64,000 nt of DNA from Marinomonas balearica (GTDB taxonomy: Bacteria; Pseudomonadota; Gammaproteobacteria; Pseudomonadales; Marinomonadaceae): the NCBI RefSeq assembly GCF_004362145.1, contig NZ_SNXC01000003.1:1-64000 (forward strand), written 5' to 3'. Shown piece by piece: positions 28,085-36,424 of this stretch. The first letter of the stretch is position 1. Each line of letters starts with the position of its first letter. The translations under genes were made by a program, and so were the position numbers. The notes beneath the pieces were generated by a model. It searched no databases. It saw nothing but the letters and a program-made list of their open reading frames with translations, and was not told the origin of the DNA.

Positions 28085-30536
28085 ATGGATGCTCTGTTTG
28101 AGCTGCGTTTTCATTGCGACTCATACTGTAAGTTCCGATGCAGTCGAGACAAAGCGTTCTGACTCCTCTTTGTCATCTGAACAGCTCACGTTAACTCCGC
28201 CGTTTAAAAAGCAGCTTTGGTCATTTGAATCAGGGGTAGATAACGGACATGAGCTGGTGATTAAAGGCAAAGCGCTATCAAAAGGCGTTAGAGCGCTAAT
28301 ACGAATTGATCATCCCAAGAGCCATCATTATTTTTCACGTTTTAATCACGAGCAATTACTAAGTAAAGGTAACTTCACTATTCGAATCGATTTAGACAAT
28401 TTGAAAACCGGACGTAGTGCTACCTTCTCATCCCATAAAATCCGTCGCATTTACTACGCCACAATAGAGGGTGAAACAGAATTAATTGACGCGAAAATCG
28501 CACCAAAAATCAAAGCACCAAAAGAGCTTATAGGATGGGATTTCGGTAGTCAGGAGAAAAGCGGAGCATGGGGCTTCTACCCAGTTTCATCAGGATCAAG
28601 GTGGGAAAACATTGGAGGAGTCGGTTTAAACAAACCAAGCGATGTTTTATTGAAAGGTAATCTGAGAGCTCGCAACAGACCCTATCATGATGGCTTGATC
28701 AGAGATGGTTTTGAAGGAATTGACTCTATCACCCTGCCTATTCGTAATGGTTTTTGGCGAGTGCGTTTATGGATAAACGACATAGGTGAATGGGAATACT
28801 TACCGCACCCTCTAAACCGTTCGATATCCATTAATGATCAGACGATTTTTGCACAAGATCTAACCCCAGAACAATGGCATGATAACTACTATTTTAATCA
28901 ACCTGATCTGTCCGGCGTTTCGTCTTTAAACGCCACCTCCAATCGCATCATTGCCGAACGTTTTTGGGAATCTTTTATGATTTTCCGAGGCACCCCCATA
29001 GATGCCGTTGTCCAAGTTGAGAACGAACAGCTCAAAATCAATCTTGAAAGTAATGTTCCAGCAGGAAAATTTCTTTCAGGTGTGATCGCAACCCCTTGGA
29101 ATGGAGGGTCTGAAAAGACCATGGAAAAATTCGATCAACTTCGGAAACAGGCATTCATTGAACAATGGCCAATATTGCTGTCTTCTGAACCATGGGAAAA
29201 CGACGCCAACTTAACCGTATTTGGGGAGAGCGAAACGCATGTCGCACACTCTGAGCTGGTTAGTCTGAAGATCAAGTTTGATCAACATTTAGGTCGCTTA
29301 TTGTCCCATCAACTTCCCATTACTGAGGCTATTTGGCTAAAAGAAGAATCAATCCTTGGACGAGTGGGAGGACAAGAAAAAGCCCTAACACTACGCTCAT
29401 ACCTTAAATCGTTTGACCCAATGACGACAGATGCAAAGAATGGTGACATTTGGTATCTGCTCGCCAAGGTTCATCGAGCGCCACACCACACTCATAATAA
29501 TATATCCTCTGTGGGAGAACTTGTTTTTTCAAAGGGATCGCTCAACCACACTTTTATTCATATGCCTGTGCGTTTGCCACAAACGCCTGTTCCGGTTGGC
29601 ATTTATTTGGATTATGCACCCCATTTAAGTTGGTTTTCGAACGATCTCGCCATAAAACAAGCTCGGTGTGACTATCGATTTTTAAAACGTTTCGGCCTGT
29701 CTGGAGTCGCGCCAGCACTGCCAACCCCATCGACAGAGCCTGAATCAATAATGGCGTTCAAAAAAGCCATACAAGCGCCATTACTAGAAGGACTCCAACC
29801 CCCTTTACCAGCATATACGCCGCTAAAACGCATGGTCAATCAACCTTTGCATGAACAAATTTCTGTGCTTCAGAATCTAAAACAATCCCACCCTTACACA
29901 CTGTGGTCTTTGGCAGACGAGCCGGGACTCTTTATTAAAATGGATGAGCAACTCAATGCTCTGAATAGCCAACTGGCGGATTTTCTGCCGACATTACGTC
30001 GATATGCTCAACTGAACCACAATGAACATGCAGACGTGATTGAAAACTACTCTGACGTATTAATTAATCAAGGATATGGTCTCAACCCGTCTTCATTTGA
30101 GACGTTGCAAAAAGCAGGTACACGCTATTATTTGTATAATTTACCGAACCTTAGGTACTCATCTGGCGCGTATCTATGGCGCTCGAAAGCGAGAGGATTC
30201 TGGCAGTGGCATGGCAGAATGCCCACCGCCCATCCATTCGACCCAACTGACGGTCGCGAAGACGATGTTCAGTTCTTTTTGCCCAACAAACAAGGCTGTA
30301 ACTTTCCCATCATTCGATCCGACCTCGTTCATATGCGCTCGGGAATTAATGATTTGAAGTGGTTATTTTGGCTTTCTCAAAATGCAAATAACGATATCCA
30401 TTTTGCAATTTTAAAGCATCAGCTAGAACAGGCAATCTCATTAGAATATTCAAAAAAATCTATATCAAACAAGGATATAAACTTATTAATCAGCAAAATA
30501 AAGAAGCTGGCACAAAGCCTGCCCATAGAAAGATAG
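28071..30536 (+). CDS. Secreted GH123/DUF4091-like glycosidase-related protein
   Basis: An 821-residue protein with a probable signal peptide (hydrophobic WMLCLSCVFIATHTVSS) if translated from the TTG at 28071, which has AGAGAGG 6 nt upstream; an ATG at 28089 is the alternative. The C-terminal domain has WSLADEPG (Asp616-Glu617) and later YLWRSKARGFWQWH, HPFDPTDGR and MRSGINDLKWL. These fit the GH123 (beta-N-acetylgalactosaminidase) catalytic domain, where an adjacent Asp-Glu pair acts in substrate-assisted catalysis. The N-terminal 350 residues look like beta-sandwich domains. It may trim or release the polysaccharide. It has no counterpart in the syp model I know. Family assignment is by motif recall, moderately sure. 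Confidence 0.6.
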   Translation: MNYVKWMLCLSCVFIATHTVSSDAVETKRSDSSLSSEQLTLTPPFKKQLWSFESGVDNGHELVIKGKALSKGVRALIRIDHPKSHHYFSRFNHEQLLSKGNFTIRIDLDNLKTGRSATFSSHKIRRIYYATIEGETELIDAKIAPKIKAPKELIGWDFGSQEKSGAWGFYPVSSGSRWENIGGVGLNKPSDVLLKGNLRARNRPYHDGLIRDGFEGIDSITLPIRNGFWRVRLWINDIGEWEYLPHPLNRSISINDQTIFAQDLTPEQWHDNYYFNQPDLSGVSSLNATSNRIIAERFWESFMIFRGTPIDAVVQVENEQLKINLESNVPAGKFLSGVIATPWNGGSEKTMEKFDQLRKQAFIEQWPILLSSEPWENDANLTVFGESETHVAHSELVSLKIKFDQHLGRLLSHQLPITEAIWLKEESILGRVGGQEKALTLRSYLKSFDPMTTDAKNGDIWYLLAKVHRAPHHTHNNISSVGELVFSKGSLNHTFIHMPVRLPQTPVPVGIYLDYAPHLSWFSNDLAIKQARCDYRFLKRFGLSGVAPALPTPSTEPESIMAFKKAIQAPLLEGLQPPLPAYTPLKRMVNQPLHEQISVLQNLKQSHPYTLWSLADEPGLFIKMDEQLNALNSQLADFLPTLRRYAQLNHNEHADVIENYSDVLINQGYGLNPSSFETLQKAGTRYYLYNLPNLRYSSGAYLWRSKARGFWQWHGRMPTAHPFDPTDGREDDVQFFLPNKQGCNFPIIRSDLVHMRSGINDLKWLFWLSQNANNDIHFAILKHQLEQAISLEYSKKSISNKDINLLISKIKKLAQSLPIER
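30374..30388. promoter_or_regulatory. SypG-like binding-site candidate upstream of the chain-length gene
   Basis: TTCTCA-AAA-TGCAAA matches the V. fischeri SypG enhancer consensus as I remember it (TTCTCA-N3-TGC). It lies inside the GH123-like gene, about 150 bp upstream of the predicted start of the 30.5 kb sigma-54 promoter. Confidence 0.4.
30508..30523 (+). promoter_or_regulatory. Predicted sigma-54 promoter upstream of the chain-length gene
   Basis: TGGCACAAAGCCTGCC has GG-N10-GC spacing at the end of the GH123-like gene, with a predicted leader of about 29 nt before the ATG at 30562. Confidence 0.5.
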
Positions 30537-30561
30537 GATTAATTTTTATGGGCCATTATCT

Positions 30562-32106
30562 ATGCATCTTGCAATCCAAGCCAGAATATATCGCCTGCTT
30601 TGTGCCGCATGGAGGCATCGATATCTATTAATAATACCACCGCTTATTCTGCCCATTGTCGGTTATCTATTATCGACTTCTTCGGCCAAAATTTACGATA
30701 ACCACACCTCATTTCTTATTCAAGAAAGCGCCACGTTAAACCCATTTTTGAAAGATCTCTCTGTAGAGACTCAAATTCAGCAGCGAATTAAAGCACTCGA
30801 TACACTTCTTCATAGCCGTCATATCTTAAAACGCGTCGCAGAAGAAAAAAGCCTGTATGCCTCGAACGCTTCGAATTACGCAAAAGATCAAATCATCGGC
30901 AAGTTATCCGCCAATTTAAAAGTTAACCTGTTTGGCTCTGACCTCATTCGTATTTCATATCGAAGCGGTACCCCAGAAGGCATGAGCCAAGTATTAAAAA
31001 AAGTCAGAGAAGTCTTTATCGAACAATTACTCGCCCCTGAGCGCAGCTCCATGAGCAGCTCAGAAGACTTTTTGCTTAACCAACTTATCGAACAACGCGT
31101 TCAGTTGGAGGAAGCCGAAGTAGCACTGGCGAAGTTTAAGTCTAAAAATGCGCTTCAGCTTCCAAGCCTTTTTAATAATAACGTTCAAAGTATGTCAGAG
31201 CTTCGCCAATTGATTGCTGATAAAGAGATAGAACTTGCAGGTCAGCAGGCCGTCATGGACAGCTTACATACCGAACTGTTGCGCAATAACCCGCTCATAG
31301 GGCTGCTAGAAAACGACATAATGCAGCAAAAAAGAGAGCTGAATAACTTACTCGCTCGATACACACAAAAACACAGCAAAGTCGTTATTGCGACGGCAAA
31401 TTTATCAAGGTTAGAGAAAGAGCTTATCGAGTTTCTCAATATAACCAAATCCATTACAAGCTTTGATGAGCTGGAGCGACTTTGGTTGTCCAGCCTGTCC
31501 AAGATCGAAGACGCGCTACCAAACTCTGGGGCCAATGTAAGCTTCATCCCCGGCGAGGAAATCGAGTCTGCTAAATTGCGCTACTCACGCATGAAGCAAG
31601 AGTTGGCTCAACTAAAGCTTCAGCAAAAAGACTTACTTGCCTTTATCTCATCGAGCAGCACTGTCGAACAACAACTCAAAACGTTAAACAGAGACATCGA
31701 GGTTAAAAAGAAAGTTTATCAAGATACGCTAAATCGTCACGAACGAGCAAAATTGACTGGCGCTCTGGGTGACTATGAACAAAAAGACCGAATAAAAGTC
31801 ATTGATGAAGCCTATACCCCTTCATCGCCAAGCAACATGCCCGCCATTTTATACATGATTCTTGGCGTAATTGCGGGCATTGGGCTGGGCTCCGGTGCGG
31901 CACTGATTATAGAAATTACCGATTCTCGATTGCGTTATATCACCGATGTTCAGTCCATAGCAGGCGTACCCGTTTTGGCGCGCATTCCTAAAGTACAAGA
32001 TTCACGTCACCAACTGGATAGGCTCCTAGCGTCGCCTGATTTCACAGAAAACACGCAATCAACATTACCCCAAAAAACGTTACTTAACTCGAAAAGACAC
32101 TCTTAA
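30562..32106 (+). CDS. sypO: Polysaccharide co-polymerase / chain-length determinant (GumC/SypO-like)
   Basis: A 514-residue inner-membrane protein that governs polymer length and couples synthesis to export. A membrane helix (about 20-40) is followed by the Wzz domain, a long periplasmic coiled coil (about 170-400) with the GNVR-type end, and a second membrane helix (about 425-450). There is no fused kinase domain; the separate ATPase at 38.5 kb may take that role. The ribosome-binding site is weak. Order after the glycosyltransferases matches sypO. Confidence 0.88.
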   Translation: MHLAIQARIYRLLCAAWRHRYLLIIPPLILPIVGYLLSTSSAKIYDNHTSFLIQESATLNPFLKDLSVETQIQQRIKALDTLLHSRHILKRVAEEKSLYASNASNYAKDQIIGKLSANLKVNLFGSDLIRISYRSGTPEGMSQVLKKVREVFIEQLLAPERSSMSSSEDFLLNQLIEQRVQLEEAEVALAKFKSKNALQLPSLFNNNVQSMSELRQLIADKEIELAGQQAVMDSLHTELLRNNPLIGLLENDIMQQKRELNNLLARYTQKHSKVVIATANLSRLEKELIEFLNITKSITSFDELERLWLSSLSKIEDALPNSGANVSFIPGEEIESAKLRYSRMKQELAQLKLQQKDLLAFISSSSTVEQQLKTLNRDIEVKKKVYQDTLNRHERAKLTGALGDYEQKDRIKVIDEAYTPSSPSNMPAILYMILGVIAGIGLGSGAALIIEITDSRLRYITDVQSIAGVPVLARIPKVQDSRHQLDRLLASPDFTENTQSTLPQKTLLNSKRHS

Positions 32107-32118
32107 TCGGAGAAGGTT

Positions 32119-33207
32119 ATGAAAATCATCGAAGTCGTACAACATCTCGCGCCGGGCGGCATTGAAACACTCGTATTGGAACTCGAAAAGGCTTATCAAA
32201 ACATCGATCACATCACTATCGTAAGTTTAGAAGGACAACAATCTAAAGCAGAAAAACAGTGGCCAAGATTACTTCAAACTAAGTGTGATATGGTGTTTTT
32301 AGATAAGCAACCTGGGCTACAGTGGTCGGTTGTTCAAACCTTAACGTCACTGTTTAAAAAGCATAAACCCGATGCAATTCACACACACCATATTGGCCCA
32401 CTGCTATACGGTGGTTTAGCGGCCAAACGTGTCGGCATTCGTAACATAGTGCATACAGAGCACGACGTTTGGCACCTACAACAAAGTAGAAAGCGCTATC
32501 TGTTGCAATCATCACTGTTGTCGGTCGTAAAACCTACACTGGTGGCAGACGCGAAGTACGTCGGTCGCGCCTTGTCGATCTTATTTCCTAAATACAAAAA
32601 CTGCATTATTCCAAACGGTATAGACACCGATAAGTTCTCTCCAGGCAGTCAGTTTCAAGCACGTTCGGCGCTCTCTTTACCGCAAAAGAGTGGCCTTGTA
32701 GGTTGTGCGGCTAGGCTGGTTCAAGGTAAGGGTCATACGTATTTGTTCAACGCAATGTTGGACATACCAAAAGACATACACCTTGCTTTAGCAGGCGATG
32801 GAGAGCTACGACAAGAATTAGAAGACGGTGCCGAGGCTTTAGGGCTAAGCGATCGCATCCACTTCCTTGGAAACCTCGATAATATGTGCGATTTTTATCG
32901 CTCATTAGATGTCTTTTGCTTGCCGTCCGAAGCTGAAGGTCTTCCGTTATCCCCGTTAGAAGCTCAAGCATGCAATATTCCGGTCATTTTGACCGACGTG
33001 GGCGGCTGCGAGGAAGCGATTTGCCCTGACTCGGGAATGCTCATCCCCGCTAAAGACAGTGAGGCGCTTGCATTGGCCATCAGTAAAAAGTTGTTAATTG
33101 ATGAAGATAAAATTCCTCCAAGACAGTTCGTCGCATCCCAATATTCTTTAAATAAAGCCGCGCAATCTTACCGAACATTAATGCTTAAATTAGGAGAAGC
33201 CTCATGA
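32119..33207 (+). CDS. sypP: GT4-type glycosyltransferase (SypP-like)
   Basis: A 362-residue GT-B enzyme. HLAPGGIETLVLELEKA forms the N-terminal acceptor loop. IPNGID follows the linker, and ALAGDGELRQELE and EAEGLPLSPLEAQACNIPV form the donor site. GGAGAAGG precedes the ATG by 4 nt, and the gene overlaps the next by 4 bp. It adds a sugar to the repeat unit; the donor is unknown. Order matches sypP. Confidence 0.87.
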   Translation: MKIIEVVQHLAPGGIETLVLELEKAYQNIDHITIVSLEGQQSKAEKQWPRLLQTKCDMVFLDKQPGLQWSVVQTLTSLFKKHKPDAIHTHHIGPLLYGGLAAKRVGIRNIVHTEHDVWHLQQSRKRYLLQSSLLSVVKPTLVADAKYVGRALSILFPKYKNCIIPNGIDTDKFSPGSQFQARSALSLPQKSGLVGCAARLVQGKGHTYLFNAMLDIPKDIHLALAGDGELRQELEDGAEALGLSDRIHFLGNLDNMCDFYRSLDVFCLPSEAEGLPLSPLEAQACNIPVILTDVGGCEEAICPDSGMLIPAKDSEALALAISKKLLIDEDKIPPRQFVASQYSLNKAAQSYRTLMLKLGEAS

Positions 33208-34370
33208 TCCTCTTAATGTCAATTTTTCTCTTTTGCAGCTTGCTGATTGTTTACCATCATGCAGGATACCCCATACTGATTAAACTCATTTCCAAAAACC
33301 GAACATCGAAAAGTAACAGGAAACAATCAGAGTCTATTTCAGACGCTGAACTACCCAGTATTGGACTGGTCATTCCCATATACAATGAAGAAAACGTAAT
33401 TGCAGATAAGCTTCGAAATATTTCGTTCGTTGATTACCCAGATGAAAAATTAACGGTTCATCTAATTTTTGATGGTTGCACCGATCGCTCATACGAAGTT
33501 GCAAAGAAAGTGTTAGAAGAACCGCTACTGGGGCGACTTAACGTATCGATTCACAACAGCCACATAAACAAGGGGAAAGTAGCGCAACTCAATGCAGTTC
33601 TTCCTTGTATCACGTCTGATATTACCGCTCTTTCCGACGTTTCTGCTTTACTGTCGATTGACGCACTTACAATTGCAGCACGGCATTTCCAAAACACAGA
33701 AATTGGCGCTGTGTGTGCGACATATCGTTTTTTGAGCGATGGCGCAGTACAAGAAAAAAGTTATTGGAAGTATCAATGCGACATTAAAAATTCTGAAAGT
33801 AACCTAGGTTCAACATTAGGTGCTCATGGTGCATTTTACGTGTTTAGAAGCGACTTATTTTGCCCTCTTCCTTCAGATACCATTAATGACGACTTTGTAC
33901 TTCCATGCACGATCATCCAACAAAACCATCGTGTAATTTACGAGCAAGAAATGATTGCAGTGGAACTTGAAGCAACCGATGTCGAACAAGATTTGAATCG
34001 CCGGCTGAGAATTGGTGCCGGGAATTTCCAGCAAAGCATCCGCTTACTGCCTTTACTCAATCCCAAATATGGCATGACAGCCTTTATGTTTTTTTCGTGT
34101 AAATGGCTGCGCCCTTTTATGCCAATGTTATTTCTTTTAGCGCTACTGTCCTCCGGCGTTTTAGCAGCCTATAGCCTTTGGTTTGTACCTATAGTCGCAG
34201 TTCAACTACTCGTATATGGCGTAGCAACGCTGCAACACTACTTTAAGATCAATAACCATTTACTGGTAAAGATTCACTATGTGATCTCAGCCCACTTTAT
34301 CAATGCGTTGGCCATATCCCATTATCTATCTGGCAAATACACCACACCTTGGAGAAGATCTCATGATTAA
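33204..34370 (+). CDS. sypQ: Membrane-bound GT2-family glycosyltransferase (SypQ-like)
   Basis: A 388-residue processive-type GT2 enzyme similar in layout to PgaC. One N-terminal membrane helix (about 2-25) precedes the GT-A domain with LVIPIYNEENV, IFDGCTDRS and ALSDVSAL (the DxD equivalent reads DVS). NDDFVLP supplies the catalytic Asp, and RRLRIGAGNFQQ stands for the QxxRW region. Two or more membrane helices close the protein (about 290-350). The DVS variant is common in this subgroup. It overlaps the sugar-phosphate transferase gene by 8 bp. Confidence 0.85.
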   Translation: MILLMSIFLFCSLLIVYHHAGYPILIKLISKNRTSKSNRKQSESISDAELPSIGLVIPIYNEENVIADKLRNISFVDYPDEKLTVHLIFDGCTDRSYEVAKKVLEEPLLGRLNVSIHNSHINKGKVAQLNAVLPCITSDITALSDVSALLSIDALTIAARHFQNTEIGAVCATYRFLSDGAVQEKSYWKYQCDIKNSESNLGSTLGAHGAFYVFRSDLFCPLPSDTINDDFVLPCTIIQQNHRVIYEQEMIAVELEATDVEQDLNRRLRIGAGNFQQSIRLLPLLNPKYGMTAFMFFSCKWLRPFMPMLFLLALLSSGVLAAYSLWFVPIVAVQLLVYGVATLQHYFKINNHLLVKIHYVISAHFINALAISHYLSGKYTTPWRRSHD

Positions 34371-35043
34371 TTTAACCAGCACTCAAGATCAGGCTATTCA
34401 AAGCGCGTCTGTCACTTATGTTCCTAACCGAGTGAGGCTGTGTAAGCGCGTATTCGATGTCTTTTTAGCCACAACATTACTGCTCATCACCCTGCCAATT
34501 TGGCCACTGGTTATGATCGCTATAAAACTCGATTCCAAAGGCCCGATCTTCTTCTCTCAAGTTCGAATAGGCTTGGGAAATAAAAACACATCGAGCCTTT
34601 TCAAAATGGTGAAATTTAGAACCATGGTTCAAGATGCGGAATCAGCGACCGGCCCCGTCTGGGCTCAGAAAAATGATTCCCGCATAACCAAAGTGGGAAG
34701 GTTTATGAGAAAAACACGCATCGACGAACTTCCTCAACTCTTCAATGTGTTGAAAGGTGAGATGTCGATGATCGGCCCTCGTCCAGAAAGACCCGGCATA
34801 ATGGGCAAATTAGAAACACAAATCCCGCTGTTTAGTGAACGAACCTATGGCGTTTTACCAGGGATTACAGGGTTGGCACAGGTGTATCAGGGATACGACG
34901 AATCCATTGAAGACAGTCGCAATAAGCTTGGATACGATTTATCTTATTCCGTCGCTCTGACGTCCTTCAAACAATGGATTTTAATGGACGCGCTCATTAC
35001 GTGGAAAACCATTACCGTTGTTATTATGGGGAGAGGACAATAA
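34363..35043 (+). CDS. sypR: Undecaprenyl-phosphate sugar-phosphate transferase (SypR-like initiating enzyme)
   Basis: A 226-residue small-form polyisoprenyl-phosphate hexose-1-phosphate transferase that starts repeat-unit assembly. One membrane (re-entrant) helix (about 27-50) is followed by VKFRTMVQDAE, KTRIDELPQLFNVLKGEMS and GPRPERP, all family hallmarks including the catalytic Asp-Glu pair. The start at 34363 has GGAGAAG 5 nt upstream. It is the last gene of the synthesis operon, and the STAS gene follows after 204 bp with its own promoter. Confidence 0.92.
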   Translation: MINLTSTQDQAIQSASVTYVPNRVRLCKRVFDVFLATTLLLITLPIWPLVMIAIKLDSKGPIFFSQVRIGLGNKNTSSLFKMVKFRTMVQDAESATGPVWAQKNDSRITKVGRFMRKTRIDELPQLFNVLKGEMSMIGPRPERPGIMGKLETQIPLFSERTYGVLPGITGLAQVYQGYDESIEDSRNKLGYDLSYSVALTSFKQWILMDALITWKTITVVIMGRGQ

Positions 35044-35070
35044 CCCTTGTTAAGTCTCCCCGCTCTTCTT

Positions 35071-35083
35071 TTGCAGAATGCAA
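35071..35083. promoter_or_regulatory. Upstream activating palindrome 1 of the STAS operon
   Basis: TTGCA-GAA-TGCAA, a perfect palindrome apart from the spacer, embedded in TTTT/AAAA flanks. Its centre (35077) is about 136 bp upstream of the predicted start point. Confidence 0.65.
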
Positions 35084-35092
35084 AACCATCCG

Positions 35093-35105
35093 TTGCATTC
35101 TGCAT
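35093..35105. promoter_or_regulatory. Upstream activating palindrome 2 of the STAS operon
   Basis: TTGCA-TTC-TGCAT, one mismatch. Its centre (35099) is exactly 22 bp (two helical turns) from palindrome 1, the geometry expected for side-by-side binding of an activator. Confidence 0.65.
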
Positions 35106-35187
35106 TTTTATTCTTTCATCACATCAAAAACCCGCTTAGTTAAAAATAAAAACAATATAAATCAATGCTTTATATTTTTTAATATGT

Positions 35188-35203
35188 TGGCCTAATCTCT
35201 GCA
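35188..35203 (+). promoter_or_regulatory. Predicted sigma-54 promoter of the STAS operon
   Basis: TGGCCTAATCTCTGCA has GG (35189-35190), 10 bp, GC (35201-35202). The leader to the ATG at 35248 is about 34 nt, and an AGGAG ribosome-binding site is present. Confidence 0.7.
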
Positions 35204-35247
35204 ATCTCCTAATTACACACTCACATTATGTGATCTAGGAGAAAACC

Positions 35248-35577
35248 ATGTATCAAAACCACTATACCTTAAACGCCTATGAAGTATTGGAACTCGCCGG
35301 TGAAATGGACTGTGTCGCAGTCGCTGAAAGCAAGGATATTTTAGAGAAAATACCGCAGGACTTCGCAGGCGACATAGTCTTTGATTTATCAAAAGTCACC
35401 TTTATCGATTCATCCGGTATTGGGGCGATCGTTTTCCTATTTAAACGCCTGCGTGAAGAGGAGCGCGCTCTTTTAATAACGGGATTGAACGGTCAACCAA
35501 AAGAACTCATGACATTACTCAGAATCAATCGAGCGATTACCATCAAAGACGATGTTCGAAGTTGTGCCGTTTCATAG
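35248..35577 (+). CDS. sypA: STAS-domain anti-sigma-antagonist-like protein (SypA-like)
   Basis: A 109-residue single-domain STAS protein. VTFIDSSGIGA holds the phosphorylatable Ser (Ser55 by alignment with SpoIIAA, with Ser56 adjacent). In V. fischeri SypA is a biofilm activator that is switched off by phosphorylation and on by dephosphorylation through SypE. The same partner protein is encoded 5 kb downstream here. It is the first gene of the regulatory/export operon behind a sigma-54 promoter and two palindromes. Confidence 0.85.
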   Translation: MYQNHYTLNAYEVLELAGEMDCVAVAESKDILEKIPQDFAGDIVFDLSKVTFIDSSGIGAIVFLFKRLREEERALLITGLNGQPKELMTLLRINRAITIKDDVRSCAVS

Positions 35578-35604
35578 GCGCGAATTCGATCCAAGGAGGT
35601 TATC

Positions 35605-36423
35605 ATGAATCATGTAACGTATATCTTGTCGCTTATTTTAATAGCATCTGCTTTATCGGCTTGCAGCCATTTTAAGCCCGCCGCTAAACCTGCTGATGCA
35701 GACTATCCCCTACCGCTGCAATTTACTGAACATGGCCGGATATCAGACGCTCTGCGAATTGCCGCCGTTCGTGTAAACCAGCTTGAACATTCAGGTGGTC
35801 AAGAATGCATGCCTGGGCGGATCTACAATATGCGTAAACTTCTCTTGGTGGCCAATGGGGAACATGAATCCGGCCTTAACGAAGATGCCGCTTTAAACCT
35901 TCGAACCCTAGATCAACGCATTGAAGAAGCTGAAAAAGGCCTAACCTTTTTACATGCCAGCAGCACGTGCTTGGGTGAGCAACACGATGACGCGTTAGCA
36001 GAAATTCTTCCTCTCTTAGAGCAATTATCTAGAACTAACTTTGCATCAGGCAGCGCTCAGATGCCAGCAGAGATGCCAAAACTGCTCGATGAACTGGCCA
36101 AATGGCTTATTTTAAACCCCAACTTCAAAGTGACGTTAGTGGGACACACTGACGCTCGTGGAAGCATTGAAAATAATGAACATTTGGCACTTAATCGAGC
36201 GGCAACGGTTTCAAGATATCTCATTGCACACAATGTCGATGCACATCAGCTTCGATGCAATGGTGAAGGCCCTTGGAATCCCATAAGTCATAACGCCAAC
36301 GAGCAATCTCGGAAATACAACCGCCGCGTTGAAGTAATCGCCAGTCGTATGGATGAAGAGACGTTTAAAATAGACAAACTCAAATACTGGCCTAGGATTA
36401 CAGACATCTGGGGAGGGAAGTAG
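35605..36423 (+). CDS. sypB: OmpA-family outer-membrane lipoprotein (SypB-like)
   Basis: A 272-residue lipoprotein. The signal peptide ends in the lipobox LSAC (Cys20). The C-terminal OmpA-like domain (about 155-250) has the peptidoglycan-binding pattern VTLVGHTDARGSIENN...LALNRAATVSRYL and NRRVEV. The middle part is unassigned. An AAGGAGG ribosome-binding site precedes the ATG. It likely anchors the export apparatus to the cell wall. It lies one base ahead of the SLBB exporter gene. Confidence 0.85.
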   Translation: MNHVTYILSLILIASALSACSHFKPAAKPADADYPLPLQFTEHGRISDALRIAAVRVNQLEHSGGQECMPGRIYNMRKLLLVANGEHESGLNEDAALNLRTLDQRIEEAEKGLTFLHASSTCLGEQHDDALAEILPLLEQLSRTNFASGSAQMPAEMPKLLDELAKWLILNPNFKVTLVGHTDARGSIENNEHLALNRAATVSRYLIAHNVDAHQLRCNGEGPWNPISHNANEQSRKYNRRVEVIASRMDEETFKIDKLKYWPRITDIWGGK

Positions 36424-36424
36424 T

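Noticed and set aside
31988..32040. A sigma-54-like element upstream of the 32.1 kb glycosyltransferase
   Set aside because: The spacing is 11 instead of 10 bp and the -24 box is poor; no promoter is called although sypP in V. fischeri is thought to have one.
19563..35043. The cluster as an O-antigen (LPS) locus
   Set aside because: A ligase-family protein and flippase are present, but the SLBB exporter, chain-length protein, STAS switch and sigma-54 regulator point to a secreted polysaccharide. A role in LPS is not excluded.
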